A DNA stretch of 63,786 bases from VGMA01 sp964655475. GTDB lineage: Bacteria; Chlamydiota; Chlamydiia; Chlamydiales; VGMA01. Under the pieces are notes generated by a model. The model searched no databases, was not told where the DNA came from, and was given only the letters and a program-made list of their open reading frames with translations. Location of the stretch: positions 1-63,786 of the forward strand of contig CAZZMO010000007.1 of the NCBI GenBank assembly GCA_964655475.1, written 5' to 3'. The position numbers and the translations under genes were made by a program. Every line of letters starts with the position of its first letter. The first letter of the stretch is position 1. Shown one piece after another: positions 8,841 to 18,463 of this stretch.

Positions 8841-10333
8841 TCGATGAGTATTTTGCCAAACAGTGCGCTCTCTTAGCAGAAACTGGTGATGAAGACTTTC
8901 TCTCCTTTTGTGAGTACATCATGAAATCTTGTAGAGAAGGGCACATCGCGTGCAAAATCTTAGAAGAGGTCTCTTTCCCAAAAGCAGAAGAGCAAGAAAA
9001 GGTCTACAGAGGCTCTCGCCAATCTCACCCCGCTGTGATTACAGATATTGAAGGGGCTACCTTTTCGACACCAATCGGTAGAATGTGCTCTCTTTTCTAT
9101 GTCAAACGGCGCTTCGATGAAGAGACAGCGGTCATTCAATATCTCGAAAAACAGCTCTCTAAAGAGACTTCTTGGCCTTTGAATGAAGAGCTCATCTCGA
9201 AAAGTATCAACGCCAAGCAACGAGAAGCCATTGAACAAGCGGCCGCCTCCCCTTTTCTCATCATTTCTGGAGGGCCTGGCCGTGGTAAGACTTTTGTCGC
9301 AAAAGAGATCTTAAAACAGTTCTTTCTCTCTCACCCCGATGCCTCTGTCATCGCTAGTGCTCCCACTGGAAAAGCGGCCTCTCGCTACGCTTCGATCCCA
9401 AATGTAACAACGAAAACGCTCCACCGCCTTTTAGGAATTCGTGAAGGGGAAGAAGAGGGGAAAGAGATTATCTCTTCTGATCTTTTGATCATCGATGAAT
9501 GTTCGATGATCGATCTCCCTCTCTGGGCTCTTCTCATGAAAGCTCTCTCTCCACACACCCGTCTCATTTTGATTGGGGATCCTCACCAACTCCCCCCGAT
9601 TGAAACAGGGACATTTTTTCGAGACCTCTGCTCCATCGAGAATATCCCCCACGTGAAGCTCGAAGAGTGTTTAAGATCTGATAACCGACACATTTTAGAG
9701 CTATCAGACGCCGTCTTCTCTGAAAACTACAGTACACTCGCTACCGCAATCTCACCTCTTCCTGAAAGAGAGCACTTCATCTCCTCTTGCATCCCCCATT
9801 TTCCAGAACCGAAGGACACATTGCCGAGCCTCGATACCCTTCCTAGTTTTGTGATCCTCTCCTCTCTGAGAAAAGGGCCCTTTGGCTCTCTTGCCCTCAA
9901 CGAAGAGATTGAAAAAATCCTCCTTTCGAAAGGAAAACTCTGGACCCCCATCCCCATTCTCATCACTGAAAATTCCTATTCCCTAGAGCTTTACAATGGA
10001 GAATTAGGGATCTTGCTGAGACACCGCTACGACCGAAAGCTCGATACCGCCTACTTCAACCAAAAGGCCTATTCCCCAGCCATTTTACCCCCCTTCGAAA
10101 AGGCATGGGCAATCTCTGTCCACAAGAGCCAAGGAAGTGAATATGATCACGTCTACTTCCTCCTCGCAGAAGGATCTGAGTCATTTGGGAAAGAGATGAT
10201 CTACACCGCCATCACAAGAGCAAAAAAGAGCATCACCCTCTTTTCGAAAAAAGAGATCTTCTTCCAGTGTCTCACGGAGAAAACAGAAAAATATGGCTTT
10301 CTTCAAGAGCGTTTATGTAACGTTACACACTAA
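8834..10333 (+). CDS. recD: RecD helicase subunit of exodeoxyribonuclease V
   Basis: 499-residue SF1B helicase, the 5'-3' motor of RecBCD. Walker A is GGPGRGKTF near residue 150, Walker B LIIDECSMIDLPLW near 220, motif III LIGDPHQLPPIETG, and a C-terminal SVHKSQGSEYDHV plus YTAITRAKKSI. The Walker A loop has Arg where RecD usually has Thr (GGPGTGKT), which is unusual but keeps the catalytic Lys. It begins inside the recB stop region, so recB-recD is one operon. The last codons contain a 12-bp palindrome TGTAACGTTACA that recurs elsewhere in the window. Coding strand very C-rich. Confidence 0.93.
   Translation: MLIDEYFAKQCALLAETGDEDFLSFCEYIMKSCREGHIACKILEEVSFPKAEEQEKVYRGSRQSHPAVITDIEGATFSTPIGRMCSLFYVKRRFDEETAVIQYLEKQLSKETSWPLNEELISKSINAKQREAIEQAAASPFLIISGGPGRGKTFVAKEILKQFFLSHPDASVIASAPTGKAASRYASIPNVTTKTLHRLLGIREGEEEGKEIISSDLLIIDECSMIDLPLWALLMKALSPHTRLILIGDPHQLPPIETGTFFRDLCSIENIPHVKLEECLRSDNRHILELSDAVFSENYSTLATAISPLPEREHFISSCIPHFPEPKDTLPSLDTLPSFVILSSLRKGPFGSLALNEEIEKILLSKGKLWTPIPILITENSYSLELYNGELGILLRHRYDRKLDTAYFNQKAYSPAILPPFEKAWAISVHKSQGSEYDHVYFLLAEGSESFGKEMIYTAITRAKKSITLFSKKEIFFQCLTEKTEKYGFLQERLCNVTH
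10316..10327. repeat. 12-bp palindrome TGTAACGTTACA, copy 1
   Basis: Perfect palindrome overlapping the last codons of recD, just before the stop. The same 12 bp occur at 37042, 45076 and 63380. It could be a binding site of a dimeric DNA-binding protein. Confidence 0.6.
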
Positions 10334-10339
10334 AATGAA

Positions 10340-10369
10340 TTGATAAAAATTATTTGATCTAGGTATGAT
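10340..10369 (+). promoter_or_regulatory. predicted sigma-70-type promoter
   Basis: TTGATA (10340-10345) and TATGAT (10364-10369), 18 bp apart, lie upstream of the gene at 10397, which has a strong AGGAGG ribosome site. They give a 5' leader of about 20 nt. Confidence 0.55.
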
Positions 10370-10396
10370 TCTTCTCTTCTCAACCTAGGAGGTACT

Positions 10397-11296
10397 ATGT
10401 ATAAGGTCGATCTAGAAAATCTCTCCCCTTTCCCCTCCTCTCCTTTCGTCCACGTGACCTTTCAAGAAGATACGGTTGCAGAAAGAAATCAAGAAGATGC
10501 GAAAACATTAATGGAAATTGTCCTCTCGAACTGCAAAGATAACCATGATCATCCCGATGTACCCATGCACTTCAATCCTATGATGTACATCGATGAGAAG
10601 AAGATCGCCGATAACAACTGCTTTGTCCTTCTCTCTTCCTATCTTTATCAATATGCTCATTACAAATTGCCCCCTTCCTCTCAGGAAAAATTGATCGACT
10701 GTTTGAATCTGATCGCTCTTTGCCGAGAAGGAAAAGAGCGCGTTTACGACTTCATTTTCAACCAGATGAACCTCGAACTAGAGACAGGATGGACCAGCGC
10801 TCTTCGAGAGTTTTTCAATCTTTGTAATGAAAAAGTGGTAGACACGGGACAAGGAAATTTTCCGAACTCGATAGAATTTGGAATCACTCTATTCAGAAGG
10901 TATGGATATGCATTAGATAATCAAGATCATACAACGCGCTACATCATTCTCGCTCGATATCTCATCCGCTCTGAACTCTTCCCCTTCGAAGGTTTTGCCT
11001 ATTATAGCTCTATAGAAACAAACGACCTCTGGGCAGATCGCGCCACTGCCCTCTACAAAAAGTATGCCCCAGAAGATCTGACCCATTCGGCTACCATCTC
11101 GAGACTCGTCGATCTCGCCGCTTTATTACCAAAAGATCTCAGTCAAGAGCCCTGGGGAGTCGCTGGCGAAAGACTAAAAACCATGGTACTACAAGGGATG
11201 TTTGACCCCCATTCGAAAAGAACTCTCGTCAACTTCTTTTGGAAGATGATGGATTCTCACATCGAAGATTGGCACACTCTCCTCATTAATCCCTAA
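10397..11296 (+). CDS. hypothetical protein, 299 residues
   Basis: Soluble protein without signal peptide, membrane segment or motif that I recognise. It is rich in aromatic and acidic residues and looks mostly helical (LIDCLNLIALCREGKERVYD; DLAALLPKDLSQEPW). The start is well supported: AGGAGG lies seven nt before the ATG, and a promoter-like pair sits upstream. It stands alone after recD and converges with the following gene across 5 bp. Length and composition would allow a chlamydial-specific secreted effector, but nothing in the sequence shows that. Confidence 0.7.
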   Translation: MYKVDLENLSPFPSSPFVHVTFQEDTVAERNQEDAKTLMEIVLSNCKDNHDHPDVPMHFNPMMYIDEKKIADNNCFVLLSSYLYQYAHYKLPPSSQEKLIDCLNLIALCREGKERVYDFIFNQMNLELETGWTSALREFFNLCNEKVVDTGQGNFPNSIEFGITLFRRYGYALDNQDHTTRYIILARYLIRSELFPFEGFAYYSSIETNDLWADRATALYKKYAPEDLTHSATISRLVDLAALLPKDLSQEPWGVAGERLKTMVLQGMFDPHSKRTLVNFFWKMMDSHIEDWHTLLINP

Positions 11297-11301
11297 CCAA
11301 A

Positions 11302-13650
11302 TCACAAAAACGGGGTTGTGTAAAGAGTCCAAGTCCCCAAATTTCTCCAGGAGGTCATTGGAGATCCGATGATTCCTGTAGAGTTCAAACGCCAAAGATC
11401 GAACTGATCACTCCCGGCAGAAAATAGAATTCCAAAGTAGGAATTTGCCCAATTGGTATCTGCAAAGAGAAAGGCTTCGGGGGGTTTTGGCAAGAAGGAA
11501 TGGACTACGGAGTAGGTATTTTCAAAGCCAAAGAAAGTGAGCATCTCCTCTAACAATCTATGCATCTCTTTGTATAAAAAAATCTCCCCTTGCACTCTTT
11601 TTTCGAGCCATTTTTTCTCCTCTTTTTCAGAGATGGAGATGTCGTAGCTTCTTCGAATCCGTTCAGAAAATTCAACGATTTTTTCATATCGAATGAGAGG
11701 AAAGGCTTCTCGAAAAAAACCATCGAGGTTTTTCCCTGCTTTTGCTGCGAATTCTTTGAGATGGAGCTCTTCTTCTGCTGTTACATCGACTCCTAAACGG
11801 TGAGAGAGGAAGCGAATTTCCTCTCCACTCAATAAAAGGCTTCGATAAAACTTCTCTTGTGGATTGAAGATGAAATCTCTCAGCCATGTGTGGGTGTTTC
11901 CTGAGTCTTCCCAAGCTTTTTTAAAAAGCTTCGGCTCTAGGGAAAAGGCGTGTGTAGAAGAGGAGATCAGGAATTTTTTTCCGACAAGGCGAAGGGGAAG
12001 GTCCTTCACAATTTCTGTGAAAAAGCTCGCGAGCTCTCTTGGATCATCTGGCGTGATTTCCTCTTTTTGAGGTTCATTTTTGAGACCAAAGTAACACTTC
12101 AAAAGAGAGACTAAAGAGCCTCCTGAACTGTAGGCCCATGGCGTCTCTTTTTGCAAGATTGATTGCACCCCCACCATCGTTTTCTTATGCATGCGAGCAA
12201 TTCTTTGAGTCGCACTTTCTAAAAATGTGGGTTCATGAAAAAACTGGACAATCTCATGACAAATCTCAGGAAGTTTTTCTCTCCCCTTCTTCCATCCACA
12301 AGCAGAAATGATCTGCGGCTCCACCATGTAGATAAAATCAGATAGGGACTGAAGATACTCTTCTTTTGTGTAAATACTCGTCCAGACGGAAGGATCGTAG
12401 CGACCATGTTTATAGATCAAGCGAAACCCTGCAGGCATATCTTCATAAATATCAAAAGGGACTTCATACATCTCAGGATCGTAGAGCTCTTGAAAATATT
12501 GAGGAAATAAGAGCATGAACTGATCGATGAGAAACTGAAAGAATTTAGAAGCCTCCTCTACATCCCCAATCCCCTCTTCGTAGAGATCACGGCAGATGTA
12601 GTATTGTCTCTCTCTCATCTGAAGTTCCACTTTGAGCCGTCTGATCTTATCTTCAGAGTAGGCGTTTCTAAGAAGAAGCTCTGTGGCCCTGATCTGATCT
12701 TCCAGAATGATCGCCTCTTCTCTCATCTTCTCTGCTTGTTTTTGCAGATCTCCCATGTAGAGGTGAAGCATCTGATAAATCTTTTCACCAATTCCTCCCG
12801 CTTCTTCATGATTGAATCCAAGGCTTGCAAAGAGATTCCACTTATAAAACTCTGTCTTGAAATCTGAAAATGAAGCAATCGTATATTCCCAAATCTTGAG
12901 AAGAGGATGCTCTTGAACACTTTTGAAGCGGACTTGCAAGTCCTCATCAACTTGAAGATGGCGAAAAATCTCCTCAATCGTGCAAGGGAACCAATTTTTT
13001 TCTTCGTGGTAAGAGGGAAGGATTTCTTTGATGCTGGGAAGCTCTCCCAAAATCCCCTCTCTTGAAACAGTTTTTCGAAGGTCTCCATACCCTGTTTTCA
13101 AGCTCATTGGCACTTTGTATTCCTGTCCATCAATCACTCTTTTGAGCCTTCCTGTCGTCACAAGATCATAGAGATCCTCTAAGAGCCTTTCAGGAGCCTC
13201 CTGCTGAAGCACGATTGCTGGGGCAGTCGCAAAACAAGAGCCCACACTCTGCCTGAGGGGTGTTAAAAGAGCCGATACAACTGCCATTTTCGCATGCCGA
13301 TCTTCAAGTTTTATGTGAGGAGGAAGGAGTAGGGAATGGCGCACCATATTTTCCACAAAGGGGCTTGCTAAAGGGAGGGTCAACCTCCTTAAAAAGAGCT
13401 TCGCTTCCTCGCTCTTCTCTAAGAACCGGAGGACAAATTCTACATGTTCTGTATAGTATTCATCTTCGAATGAGAGGGGATAAGAATAGGGCTTCAAAAC
13501 CTCGAGGGCTTTTGCCGCCCCCTCCTCTACAAATAGGGCCGAAAGCTTTCTCGACCTTCTCAAGAAGCGAAAAGGACCCGCTTCTTGAAGAGAGCTTCTC
13601 AAAATGGCCTCAACCTCTGTTCTTTCTTGCTTGATGTCAAAGAAATCCAT
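11302..13650 (-). CDS. large protein with papain-like Cys/His/Asn signature, candidate cysteine protease
   Basis: 782-residue protein with no signal peptide. At residues 134-142 it reads QSVGSCFAT, resembling the papain active-site block (Q...GSCW). Near the C-terminus His717 is followed 16 residues later by Asn733-Trp734 within FADTNWANS, the spacing of His159 and Asn175 in papain. Between the two lies a long, mostly helical insert including a coiled-coil-like charged stretch (about 300-350) with many Arg/Glu. I infer a papain-fold hydrolase with a large insertion; an inactive relative or a transglutaminase-like enzyme are alternatives. ATG start with a weak AGG ribosome site. It faces thrS across a 91-bp gap. 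Confidence 0.65.
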   Translation of the reverse strand: MDFFDIKQERTEVEAILRSSLQEAGPFRFLRRSRKLSALFVEEGAAKALEVLKPYSYPLSFEDEYYTEHVEFVLRFLEKSEEAKLFLRRLTLPLASPFVENMVRHSLLLPPHIKLEDRHAKMAVVSALLTPLRQSVGSCFATAPAIVLQQEAPERLLEDLYDLVTTGRLKRVIDGQEYKVPMSLKTGYGDLRKTVSREGILGELPSIKEILPSYHEEKNWFPCTIEEIFRHLQVDEDLQVRFKSVQEHPLLKIWEYTIASFSDFKTEFYKWNLFASLGFNHEEAGGIGEKIYQMLHLYMGDLQKQAEKMREEAIILEDQIRATELLLRNAYSEDKIRRLKVELQMRERQYYICRDLYEEGIGDVEEASKFFQFLIDQFMLLFPQYFQELYDPEMYEVPFDIYEDMPAGFRLIYKHGRYDPSVWTSIYTKEEYLQSLSDFIYMVEPQIISACGWKKGREKLPEICHEIVQFFHEPTFLESATQRIARMHKKTMVGVQSILQKETPWAYSSGGSLVSLLKCYFGLKNEPQKEEITPDDPRELASFFTEIVKDLPLRLVGKKFLISSSTHAFSLEPKLFKKAWEDSGNTHTWLRDFIFNPQEKFYRSLLLSGEEIRFLSHRLGVDVTAEEELHLKEFAAKAGKNLDGFFREAFPLIRYEKIVEFSERIRRSYDISISEKEEKKWLEKRVQGEIFLYKEMHRLLEEMLTFFGFENTYSVVHSFLPKPPEAFLFADTNWANSYFGILFSAGSDQFDLWRLNSTGIIGSPMTSWRNLGTWTLYTTPFL

Positions 13651-13704
13651 AATAACCCTACAGTATACCCAAGTGAATTCAAAAACAAGAGGGCTGATCT
13701 CTTC

Positions 13705-13733
13705 TTGTGATCAAACACATTCCAGTGTATGAT
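13705..13733 (+). promoter_or_regulatory. predicted promoter of thrS
   Basis: TTGTGA (13705-13710), 17-bp spacer, TATGAT (13728-13733). The -10 box ends 8 nt before the thrS ATG, so transcription would begin about two bases before the start codon. Confidence 0.5.
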
Positions 13734-13741
13734 GGGGTTCT

Positions 13742-15637
13742 ATGAAAATTCTTGTAAATGGCCGGTCAGTAGAGCTCGCCCCCGGCGCGAGTGGTTATGA
13801 TTTAGTCGATAAAGTAAACTTAAGAGAACCGAACCAATCGATCACTCTCAAGATTAACGGTAGACAAGCTGATTTCTTTGAGACGATTCATGAGGGAGAT
13901 CAAGTCGAACTCTTCGATTTTGACACTCCACTTGGGAAAGAGACCTATTGGCACACCTCGGCTCACATCATGGCGCAGGCAATACTTCGCCTCTACCCAA
14001 ATGCGATCCCCACCATTGGCCCCGCGATTGAAAATGGCTTTTACTATGACTTTGCGAACCTGCAGCTCTCTGAAGAAGACTTCCCGAAAATTGAACAAGA
14101 GATGAAAGCGGTCGTTAAGGAAAATTACCGTCCTCAAAAACATCTCTTTAAAGATAAAGCAGAAGCTCTCGCAAGACTCGGAGACAACCCTTACAAGTGT
14201 GAACTCATCGAAGGGATCCCTGAAGGACAACCGATCACTGCATATGAGCAAGGGGACTTTTTCGACCTCTGCCGCGGCCCCCACATTGGATCTTTAGGAA
14301 AAGTGAAGGCACTGAAACTCTTGAAAGTCTCTGGTGCATACTGGCGAGGAGACAAAGACAAAGAGATGCTCACTCGCATTTATGGCATCACTTTTCCCGA
14401 TAAAAAGGACCTGCAAGAATATCTTCATCGGATCGAAGAGGCAAAGAAGAGAGATCACCGCGTCGTTGGACAAAAACTCGGGATCTTCTTCATCTCTGAA
14501 CATGCGGCAGGAATGCCTTTTTTCCAACCAAATGGAATTCATATCCGCAATCAGCTCCTCGCTTACTGGAGAGAGCTTCACAAGAAAGCAGAATATGTAG
14601 AGATCAGCACCCCATTCATGCTCGATCAGAGCCTCTGGGTCACATCGGGGCACTGGGCAAACTATAGACAAAACATGTACACAAGCCAGATCGATGAAAG
14701 AGTCTTCGCGATCAAACCGATGAACTGCCCTGGCTGTATGCTCTACTACAAAACGACCCACCACAGCTACCGTGAACTTCCGATGAGAGTCGCAGAGCTT
14801 GGACAAGTGCACCGTCATGAAGCCTCTGGCGCCGTGAGTGGACTTTTCCGCGTCCGCTGCTTCACACAAGATGACGCCCACATCTTCATGAAGCCTGAAG
14901 ATATCAAAGATGAGATCCTCGGCGTTTTAAAACTCGTCGACAAGATGTATGCAACTTTTGGACTCACCTATCACCTCGAGCTTTCTACACGTCCAGAAAA
15001 GAATACGATTGGCTCTGATGAAGATTGGGAAATGACGACAAACAGCCTAAAAGCCGCACTCGATGCCTGTGGAAAAAACTACCGCATCAATGAAGGAGAT
15101 GGCGCTTTCTATGGACCGAAAATTGATATTCACATCAGAGATGCACTCGGAAGAACATGGCAGTGTGGAACGATCCAGCTCGACATGTCGCTTCCTGCCC
15201 GCTTTGAGCTCAAGTACCTCGATAAAGATGGCCAGGAAAAACAGCCGATCATGATCCACCGCGTCATTTATGGATCGATCGAACGTTTCATGGGAATTCT
15301 CATCGAACACTACGCAGGAAAATTCCCCCTTTGGCTCAGCCCAATGCCCATCAGGATCATCCCTGTTGCAGATCGACACGTCGATTATGCAAAAGAGCTC
15401 AAGGCTAAGATTGAAACAACAGGAATTCTCTGTTCTGTCGACGATTCCCACGAATCGGTAGGAAAAAAGATCCGCTCCGCGCAACTCGATCAAGTCAACT
15501 ATATGATTACTGTCGGTGACCAAGAAGTCGAAAACCGCTCTATTGCTCTTCGCACACGAGATAACGTCGTCCATGGAGAAATGCAGCTCGATCCATTCTT
15601 GGAAAAAATCACCGAGGAATATCGATGTCGACGCTAG
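13742..15637 (+). CDS. thrS: threonine--tRNA ligase
   Basis: 631-residue class II aminoacyl-tRNA synthetase that charges tRNA-Thr in the cytosol. Domains in order: TGS (about 1-60), the editing/SAD domain with TSAHIMAQA (about 72) and DLCRGPHIG (about 180), the class II catalytic core with the zinc-ligand block MNCPGCM (about 330), motif 2 region GQVHRHEASGA and VRCFTQDDAH, motif 3 near GSIERFMGILIEHYAG, and a C-terminal anticodon-binding domain starting LSPMPIRIIPV. Length is normal for ThrS. The gene overlaps purB by 13 bp, making a two-gene operon. The start is preceded by a -10-like TATGAT only 8 nt away. Confidence 0.97.
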   Translation: MKILVNGRSVELAPGASGYDLVDKVNLREPNQSITLKINGRQADFFETIHEGDQVELFDFDTPLGKETYWHTSAHIMAQAILRLYPNAIPTIGPAIENGFYYDFANLQLSEEDFPKIEQEMKAVVKENYRPQKHLFKDKAEALARLGDNPYKCELIEGIPEGQPITAYEQGDFFDLCRGPHIGSLGKVKALKLLKVSGAYWRGDKDKEMLTRIYGITFPDKKDLQEYLHRIEEAKKRDHRVVGQKLGIFFISEHAAGMPFFQPNGIHIRNQLLAYWRELHKKAEYVEISTPFMLDQSLWVTSGHWANYRQNMYTSQIDERVFAIKPMNCPGCMLYYKTTHHSYRELPMRVAELGQVHRHEASGAVSGLFRVRCFTQDDAHIFMKPEDIKDEILGVLKLVDKMYATFGLTYHLELSTRPEKNTIGSDEDWEMTTNSLKAALDACGKNYRINEGDGAFYGPKIDIHIRDALGRTWQCGTIQLDMSLPARFELKYLDKDGQEKQPIMIHRVIYGSIERFMGILIEHYAGKFPLWLSPMPIRIIPVADRHVDYAKELKAKIETTGILCSVDDSHESVGKKIRSAQLDQVNYMITVGDQEVENRSIALRTRDNVVHGEMQLDPFLEKITEEYRCRR

Positions 15638-16878
15638 AAGAGCGCTATGCTAGCCCTGAAATGGTTGCACTTTCATCGAAAGAGACAAAGTACACCACCT
15701 GGAGAAAACTTTGGATTGCCCTTGCCAAAGGGCAAGAGATGCTTGGCCTTCCGATAGGAGAAGACTCCATCCAAGAGATGGAGAAGCACTTCGATAACAT
15801 CGATTTTAAGAGAGCCTTTGAACTCGAAACACTCAATCAACATGAAGTCTCGGCTCATCTAGAAGCTTTCATCGAAGCATGTCCCGCTGCCAAGGGCAAA
15901 CTCCACCTAGCAGCCACCTCCGCTTTCGTCATGGATAATGGAGATCTCATCTTTATGAAAAGAGCTCTTCAGCTTATCGAAACCAAACTAAAAACACTCC
16001 TTGAGTCGATGCAAGAGCTTGCCTTAACACATGTCGATGTACCTTGCCTTGCCTTCACTCATTTGCAACCCGCAAGTCCCATTACCGTTGGCAGAAGGAT
16101 CGCCCTCTGGATACAAGATCTCTACGACGACTACCTCTCGATCAAAAACTTCGAACTCCCATTTCTAGGGACTAGAGGGGCCACTGGAACTGCAGCTTCT
16201 CTCCTCCTCCTCTTCGACGGCGATGAGAAGAAAATCGCTCAGCTTAATGCTTACCTTGCGACTACCTTTGGATTCAACGACCTCTTTCCAATAACTACAC
16301 AAACTTATCCGAGAAAGTGGGACGCTAAAGTGGGGATGCTCCTCACGCAGCTAGCCCTTTCCACCCACAAAATCTCCACCGACCTTCGCCTTCTTGCCCA
16401 CATGGGAGAAATCAAAGAACCCTTCAAACAAGGGCAAATTGGCTCTTCTGCAATGCCTCATAAACAAAACCCCATCCTCTCAGAAAGAATCTCATCCCTT
16501 TCACGCCTTCTCATGAACCAGGAAGCAACTCTCGTTCAAAATGCCTCATTGCAATGGCTAGAAAGAACTCTCGACGACTCAGCGAGCCGACGCATCACAC
16601 TCCCTCAAAGCTTTCTTCTCGCTGATTCTATCCTCCTTCTGATGAATTCTCTCTTTTCCAATCTTCAGATCGATCAAAAGAAGATCAAAGAAAATCTCGA
16701 AAGAGACCTCTCAAAAGTCTCCTCAGAGCTCGCCCTTGGTGAAGCAATCAAAAAAGGGATTTCAAGAGAAGATGCCCATCAAGCTCTTCGAGGAAAATCG
16801 ACAACCGCTTCAATAGATGCCCTGATTGGCCTCTCGATCCACGAAACAAAAGATTTTCTCTCAAAGCTTTTTATCTAG
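15625..16878 (+). CDS. purB: adenylosuccinate lyase
   Basis: 417-residue member of the fumarase/aspartase superfamily. It cleaves adenylosuccinate to AMP and fumarate (and SAICAR to AICAR where the full purine pathway exists). The superfamily signature GSSAMPHKQNPILSE is at about residues 272-286, and the block HLAATSAFVMDNGDL near 92 is close to the form seen in animal-type adenylosuccinate lyases. TFTHLQPASPITVGRR-like substrate loop (FTHLQPASPITVG) is also present. It starts inside thrS (13-bp overlap) and ends overlapping the convergent GT2 gene by 8 bp. Lyase assignment is firm; the exact substrate within the superfamily is very likely. Confidence 0.93.
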   Translation: MSTLEERYASPEMVALSSKETKYTTWRKLWIALAKGQEMLGLPIGEDSIQEMEKHFDNIDFKRAFELETLNQHEVSAHLEAFIEACPAAKGKLHLAATSAFVMDNGDLIFMKRALQLIETKLKTLLESMQELALTHVDVPCLAFTHLQPASPITVGRRIALWIQDLYDDYLSIKNFELPFLGTRGATGTAASLLLLFDGDEKKIAQLNAYLATTFGFNDLFPITTQTYPRKWDAKVGMLLTQLALSTHKISTDLRLLAHMGEIKEPFKQGQIGSSAMPHKQNPILSERISSLSRLLMNQEATLVQNASLQWLERTLDDSASRRITLPQSFLLADSILLLMNSLFSNLQIDQKKIKENLERDLSKVSSELALGEAIKKGISREDAHQALRGKSTTASIDALIGLSIHETKDFLSKLFI

Positions 16879-18412
16879 AAAGAAGAGCGACATCGTCGCT
16901 ATCCATGACAGATGTGAGACAAGTCTCCATCACATGCTGTGAAAAATTTTGGACATTGAGGAGTTTCTTAAGAGTCGGTTTTGCAACGATCATCATGTAC
17001 TCATCTTTAAAAAACTCAGGAAATTTCACCAAGTTCTCTACCGTTGCAGCAAGAACTTTTTCAGAAACAGTCGCCTTATGAACAGGAACATCTGGGTATT
17101 GAATCAAACAGACTGACGCTTTTGTTTGATTCATCTCTTTAAGAGACGCTGCCATATGAATCTCTTGATCTAAGATCATCTTGTCAGAGAGAAAAACAGC
17201 AAAGTCCCCCTCTTCTCGAGCAAGGAACGCCTCATGATCTTGGAATACAAAGTCCAGCATCGGGTACTCTTTACTGATCTCTTGATATTCTTGATTACTC
17301 TCTTGAGAGGTCGACTTACAAAGAACGTGAATCCGCGAATAAAAAGTCAGCTTTTCTGATAAAGAACTAATCGCCTCTTTTAGAAGCTCTGGAGTCCCTG
17401 ATGAAAAAAGATAAACATTCGGAGGCTCTTCCCCCTTTGCAAAGGGGCGTCTTGGATTGAACTTGTAATCAAGTGGCTTATACTTTTCCCTCTTTTTCAA
17501 TATGGTAGGGAGGATCTCTTGAAGAGTTGCCATCGTTCTCTGCTCTCGAATCGGATTATTATCGTTGATCACATAAAGAACATCAGGAATGAAAATGCAA
17601 TGTTCTCCTGCCATCTCAGCCATGGGAATCATAAAAGTGGGATCATCAGCTGTGAGAACAAAATCCCCTTGAAAAAAGAGATCTTTTAGTTTGAGTTGCT
17701 TAAACAAACCCGCATAACAAGTGCGGAGCATGCTCATGCAAAAAGGGATCTCTCTCACTTCATTATGTCTAATAGTGCTCTCATCAATTTTATGCCCTGT
17801 AATAGCGCGGTAGCCTGGATGAATGATTGCAGAACCGTGAGTCATCCACACATCAGGATTTTGATAATATTGATTGAGCGTCTCTAATACTTTTTCATGA
17901 ATGAGCCAGTCATCTCCATCGAGAAAAGCGATGATTTCATCATCTCTACAAGAAAGGCACGCTTTATAAAGGTTTGCCATCTTGATACTTCTCACTTCAT
18001 TGTGAACGACTGAGACTTTCTCTTTCATCCCTTTTGCATCGATGTAGTTTACAACCTTCTCAAGAGTCTTATCAGTAGAGCAATCATCTACATAAATGAC
18101 TCGGTAGTTAGAATATGTTTGACTGAAGACCGATTCGAGATTCTTTTCACAGACCGATTCATTGTTGTAAGATGTGATCAAGACAACAATCGGACGGAAC
18201 TCTCTCACAGGATATTTTGCAACTAAAACGCCATCTCCCCTTTTTGGGGAAAGGACGGAAACTTCAGGAATCGATCGAGCTACTTCGATCTTTCTTGCGA
18301 GCTTATATTTCTTCTTTTGGACCTTTCGGAATCCACCGATAGACAACACAGCCACTAGTGCAATCGTGATAAAAACGGCGTATGCTTTTAAAAAAGACTG
18401 GTATTTTTTCAT
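16871..18412 (-). CDS. membrane-anchored GT2-family glycosyltransferase
   Basis: 513 residues. An N-terminal hydrophobic segment (YAVFITIALVAVLSIGG, about 11-27) anchors it, followed by a very basic linker. The GT2 (GT-A) domain at about 72-310 shows ITSYNNE, VIYVDDCSTDKT and the metal-binding DGDDW. The C-terminal half (about 330-513) resembles a second nucleotide-diphospho-sugar fold but has LSDKM where the DD pair would be, so it is probably inactive. It is a clear paralogue of the genes at 18464 and 54953. Divergent from the next gene by 51 bp. Sugar and acceptor unknown; the anchor suggests the envelope. Confidence 0.85.
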   Translation of the reverse strand: MKKYQSFLKAYAVFITIALVAVLSIGGFRKVQKKKYKLARKIEVARSIPEVSVLSPKRGDGVLVAKYPVREFRPIVVLITSYNNESVCEKNLESVFSQTYSNYRVIYVDDCSTDKTLEKVVNYIDAKGMKEKVSVVHNEVRSIKMANLYKACLSCRDDEIIAFLDGDDWLIHEKVLETLNQYYQNPDVWMTHGSAIIHPGYRAITGHKIDESTIRHNEVREIPFCMSMLRTCYAGLFKQLKLKDLFFQGDFVLTADDPTFMIPMAEMAGEHCIFIPDVLYVINDNNPIREQRTMATLQEILPTILKKREKYKPLDYKFNPRRPFAKGEEPPNVYLFSSGTPELLKEAISSLSEKLTFYSRIHVLCKSTSQESNQEYQEISKEYPMLDFVFQDHEAFLAREEGDFAVFLSDKMILDQEIHMAASLKEMNQTKASVCLIQYPDVPVHKATVSEKVLAATVENLVKFPEFFKDEYMMIVAKPTLKKLLNVQNFSQHVMETCLTSVMDSDDVALLSR

Positions 18413-18463
18413 GATTCCGATCAGAATTCTTGTTCTAAGGTTTTATCGAAAAAGGGGTTTTTT

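Noticed and set aside
14294..14881. 195-codon minus-strand frame inside thrS
   Set aside because: Antisense of a conserved synthetase core; no domain, no ribosome site.
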